This document shows, in pieces, positions 7,515 through 9,040 of a stretch of DNA of 9,040 nucleotides. Position 1 is the first letter of the stretch, and each line of letters opens with the position of its first letter. Position numbers and translations under genes: made by a program. The notes beneath the pieces are model-generated. The model worked only from the letters and a program-made list of their open reading frames with translations, did no database searches and was not told the origin of the DNA. Source of the stretch: Aquimarina sp. Lineage in GTDB: Bacteria > Bacteroidota > Bacteroidia > Flavobacteriales > Flavobacteriaceae. The stretch lies in assembly GCA_011524575.1 (NCBI GenBank), contig WTKB01000015.1, forward strand, positions 1-9,040. Direction: 5' to 3'.

Positions 7515-8932
7515 TATCTATTAGTTATTATATAGCAACAATACTTTTTTCCATTCTGAGTTACTATGTAGGTATTCGTATGCTTAGAAAACCATTCCGA
7601 ACCCTTACACTACATGCTGTAAATCAAATTGATTTACTACTAAACACCGACTTAGATGAACTTACAGTAGATAAAATGATTTTGAAAAACATTGTAAAAA
7701 TGCTTTTTTCAATGTGTGTTTTTATAGGGTATATGCTACTTACAATGGCACTTTTCTTTTTACCTACTGTTGTCTTTTATTTACTATCGACCTATCAATT
7801 ATTAACAATAAATACCGACTTTTTATTTTCTAATTATTATTACATTGCGGTATTAATTAGTGTGATTATATTATTTTTCATACACAAAAAAGAAGACTAC
7901 AACTACTGGTCTAAACTACTACACTACATCACATTAGATTACCATCATCTCTCAAAATTTATACTCAAAAGGGAACTTAATAAACAAAACAATACTTCAG
8001 CTATTGAAAATAAATTTGTTATGATTTCTGGTTTGGCTCGTTCGGGTACTACAGCAACTTTAAATATGCTTTATGACCCCAATTTCTTTCATTCCATTAC
8101 TTATAAGCACATGCCTTTTCTTATGGCTCCAAGTATCGCAAATAGATTGTCGGTCTTTAGTAATAATCAATCGAAAGAACGCTCACACGGAGATCGAATT
8201 CAAATTTCTAAAAATTCAGCAGAAGCTTTAGAAGAATATTTTTTTAAAATAAAACTTCAAGATAGTTTTATTCAAGAAGACAAATTAACAAAACACACCC
8301 TTAATGAGTCGGTTGTTAATGAATACTACCAATATCAAAATCTATTTAGAGAAAAAAAAGAAACATATTATATCGCAAAAAATAACAATCTGATATTAAG
8401 ATATGAAAGTTTAAGAAAGCATAACAAAATATTTAAAGCACTTTTTTTAGTAAGAACTCCTTTAGCACATGCAAAATCATTACTTAATCAGCATACCAAT
8501 TATTTAAATCAACAATCGCAAGATGAATTTGTTTTAGATTATATGAATTGGTTAGGTCATCACGAATTTGGAAAAGGGTTAAAACGCTTTGAATTATTAG
8601 AAAATACTCCTATTCCAAACCAAATATATACCGATGTTTCACATATCAATTATTGGTTACATACTTGGATAAATTATTATCAGTATTTATTACAATTGGC
8701 TGAAAAAGATACTTCGATACTGATTGTAAACTATGATGATTTACTTCAAACACCTAATGAGTTAAAGAAAAAATTAAAGGAAGTCTTATCGATTAATTTT
8801 CCTTTAACGCATTTGCCAGAATTCACTCCTAAAAAATATAGTGTTAATAGTAATAATGCGGACACTACATTACTAAATGAAGCAAATAGAATCTATGAAA
8901 AACTGCTACTTTTAAAAATAAAATATTACTAA
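7511..8932 (+). CDS. Integral-membrane PAPS-type sulfotransferase
   Basis: A 473-residue protein with two parts. The N-terminal part (1-130) has hydrophobic helices at about 4-21, 64-93 and 108-124. Basic loops after the first (RKPFR) and last (HKKED) place the C-terminal part in the cytoplasm. From about 168 it is a sulfotransferase: the 5'-phosphosulfate loop ISGLARSGTT (172-181), a KNN segment at 290-292 like the family KNP, the 3'-phosphate motif FLVRTPLAHAKSLL (312-325, Arg315 and Ser323), and IVNYDDLL (405-412). It should transfer sulfate from PAPS to a hydroxyl or amine; the acceptor is unknown. A membrane-bound acceptor such as a lipid or lipid-linked glycan is suggested by the anchor. 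Its start overlaps the stop of the small gene, so the four genes form an operon with cysC making its donor. Fusion of several membrane helices to this catalytic domain is less common than the soluble bacterial form. The ATG at 7511 is chosen because of the ATGA overlap. Confidence 0.88.
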   Translation: MISISYYIATILFSILSYYVGIRMLRKPFRTLTLHAVNQIDLLLNTDLDELTVDKMILKNIVKMLFSMCVFIGYMLLTMALFFLPTVVFYLLSTYQLLTINTDFLFSNYYYIAVLISVIILFFIHKKEDYNYWSKLLHYITLDYHHLSKFILKRELNKQNNTSAIENKFVMISGLARSGTTATLNMLYDPNFFHSITYKHMPFLMAPSIANRLSVFSNNQSKERSHGDRIQISKNSAEALEEYFFKIKLQDSFIQEDKLTKHTLNESVVNEYYQYQNLFREKKETYYIAKNNNLILRYESLRKHNKIFKALFLVRTPLAHAKSLLNQHTNYLNQQSQDEFVLDYMNWLGHHEFGKGLKRFELLENTPIPNQIYTDVSHINYWLHTWINYYQYLLQLAEKDTSILIVNYDDLLQTPNELKKKLKEVLSINFPLTHLPEFTPKKYSVNSNNADTTLLNEANRIYEKLLLLKIKYY

Positions 8933-9040
8933 ACAATACCATACATACATTAACCTTAAGACAAAAGAAATTCTTTCAGTTACTTTTTTAAAGCATTCTA
9001 AAATTTAAAAATAACATCTAAGGAATACTTTTATAAGACT
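8933..9040. other. Region after the sulfation operon, no terminator seen
   Basis: There is no gene or convincing terminator in these 108 bases. A small AAAGAA/TTCTTT palindrome at 8965-8976 is too weak to call. The operon may continue beyond the window. Confidence 0.4.

Overview
The window is AT-rich DNA, most likely from a marine or fish-associated member of the Flavobacteriia (Bacteroidota). The grounds are: almost no Shine-Dalgarno sequences ahead of the starts, a Bacteroidota-type -7 box (TATTTTTG) ahead of rplS, a 743-residue monomeric NADP-type isocitrate dehydrogenase, and the protein sequences themselves. Genus cannot be fixed by eye. All real genes lie on the + strand.

Left part (1-2630). 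A perfect bidirectional hairpin terminator at 2-48 closes an off-window gene. A stand-alone superfamily 2 helicase (246-1742) follows. Its stop codon lies in a hairpin (1740-1764) that merges with a 160-bp element, copy A (1751-1910). Copy A has perfect 16-bp terminal inverted repeats and is an imperfect palindrome along its whole length. Ribosomal protein L19 (rplS, 2045-2407) comes next, with a -7 box, a possible structured leader and a strong terminator. A second, inverted copy of the element (copy B, 2463-2623) follows, so an essential ribosomal gene sits between two inverted MITE-like repeats.

Middle part (2630-5316). About 340 bp without a gene leads into icd (2964-5195). Icd oxidises isocitrate to 2-oxoglutarate and makes NADPH. 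Two hairpins follow it, the second a perfect 40-bp palindrome with a T-run. The 15-mer AAGAAGTGGTATTAT occurs 87 bp upstream of icd and again 79 bp upstream of cysC.

Right part (5411-8932). Four tightly packed genes look like one sulfation operon: APS kinase CysC, which makes PAPS; a membrane-anchored, probably periplasmic, arylsulfotransferase-like protein; an unlisted 51-residue single-span membrane protein; and a sulfotransferase with an N-terminal membrane domain whose start overlaps the preceding stop (ATGA). The reading offered here is that PAPS made in the cytoplasm feeds a membrane sulfotransferase, and that the second sulfotransferase-like protein acts on the other face of the membrane. 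Acceptor and product are unknown. This operon and the palindromic repeats around rplS are the two most interesting items. No CRISPR, rRNA or tRNA gene, and no transposase, was seen.
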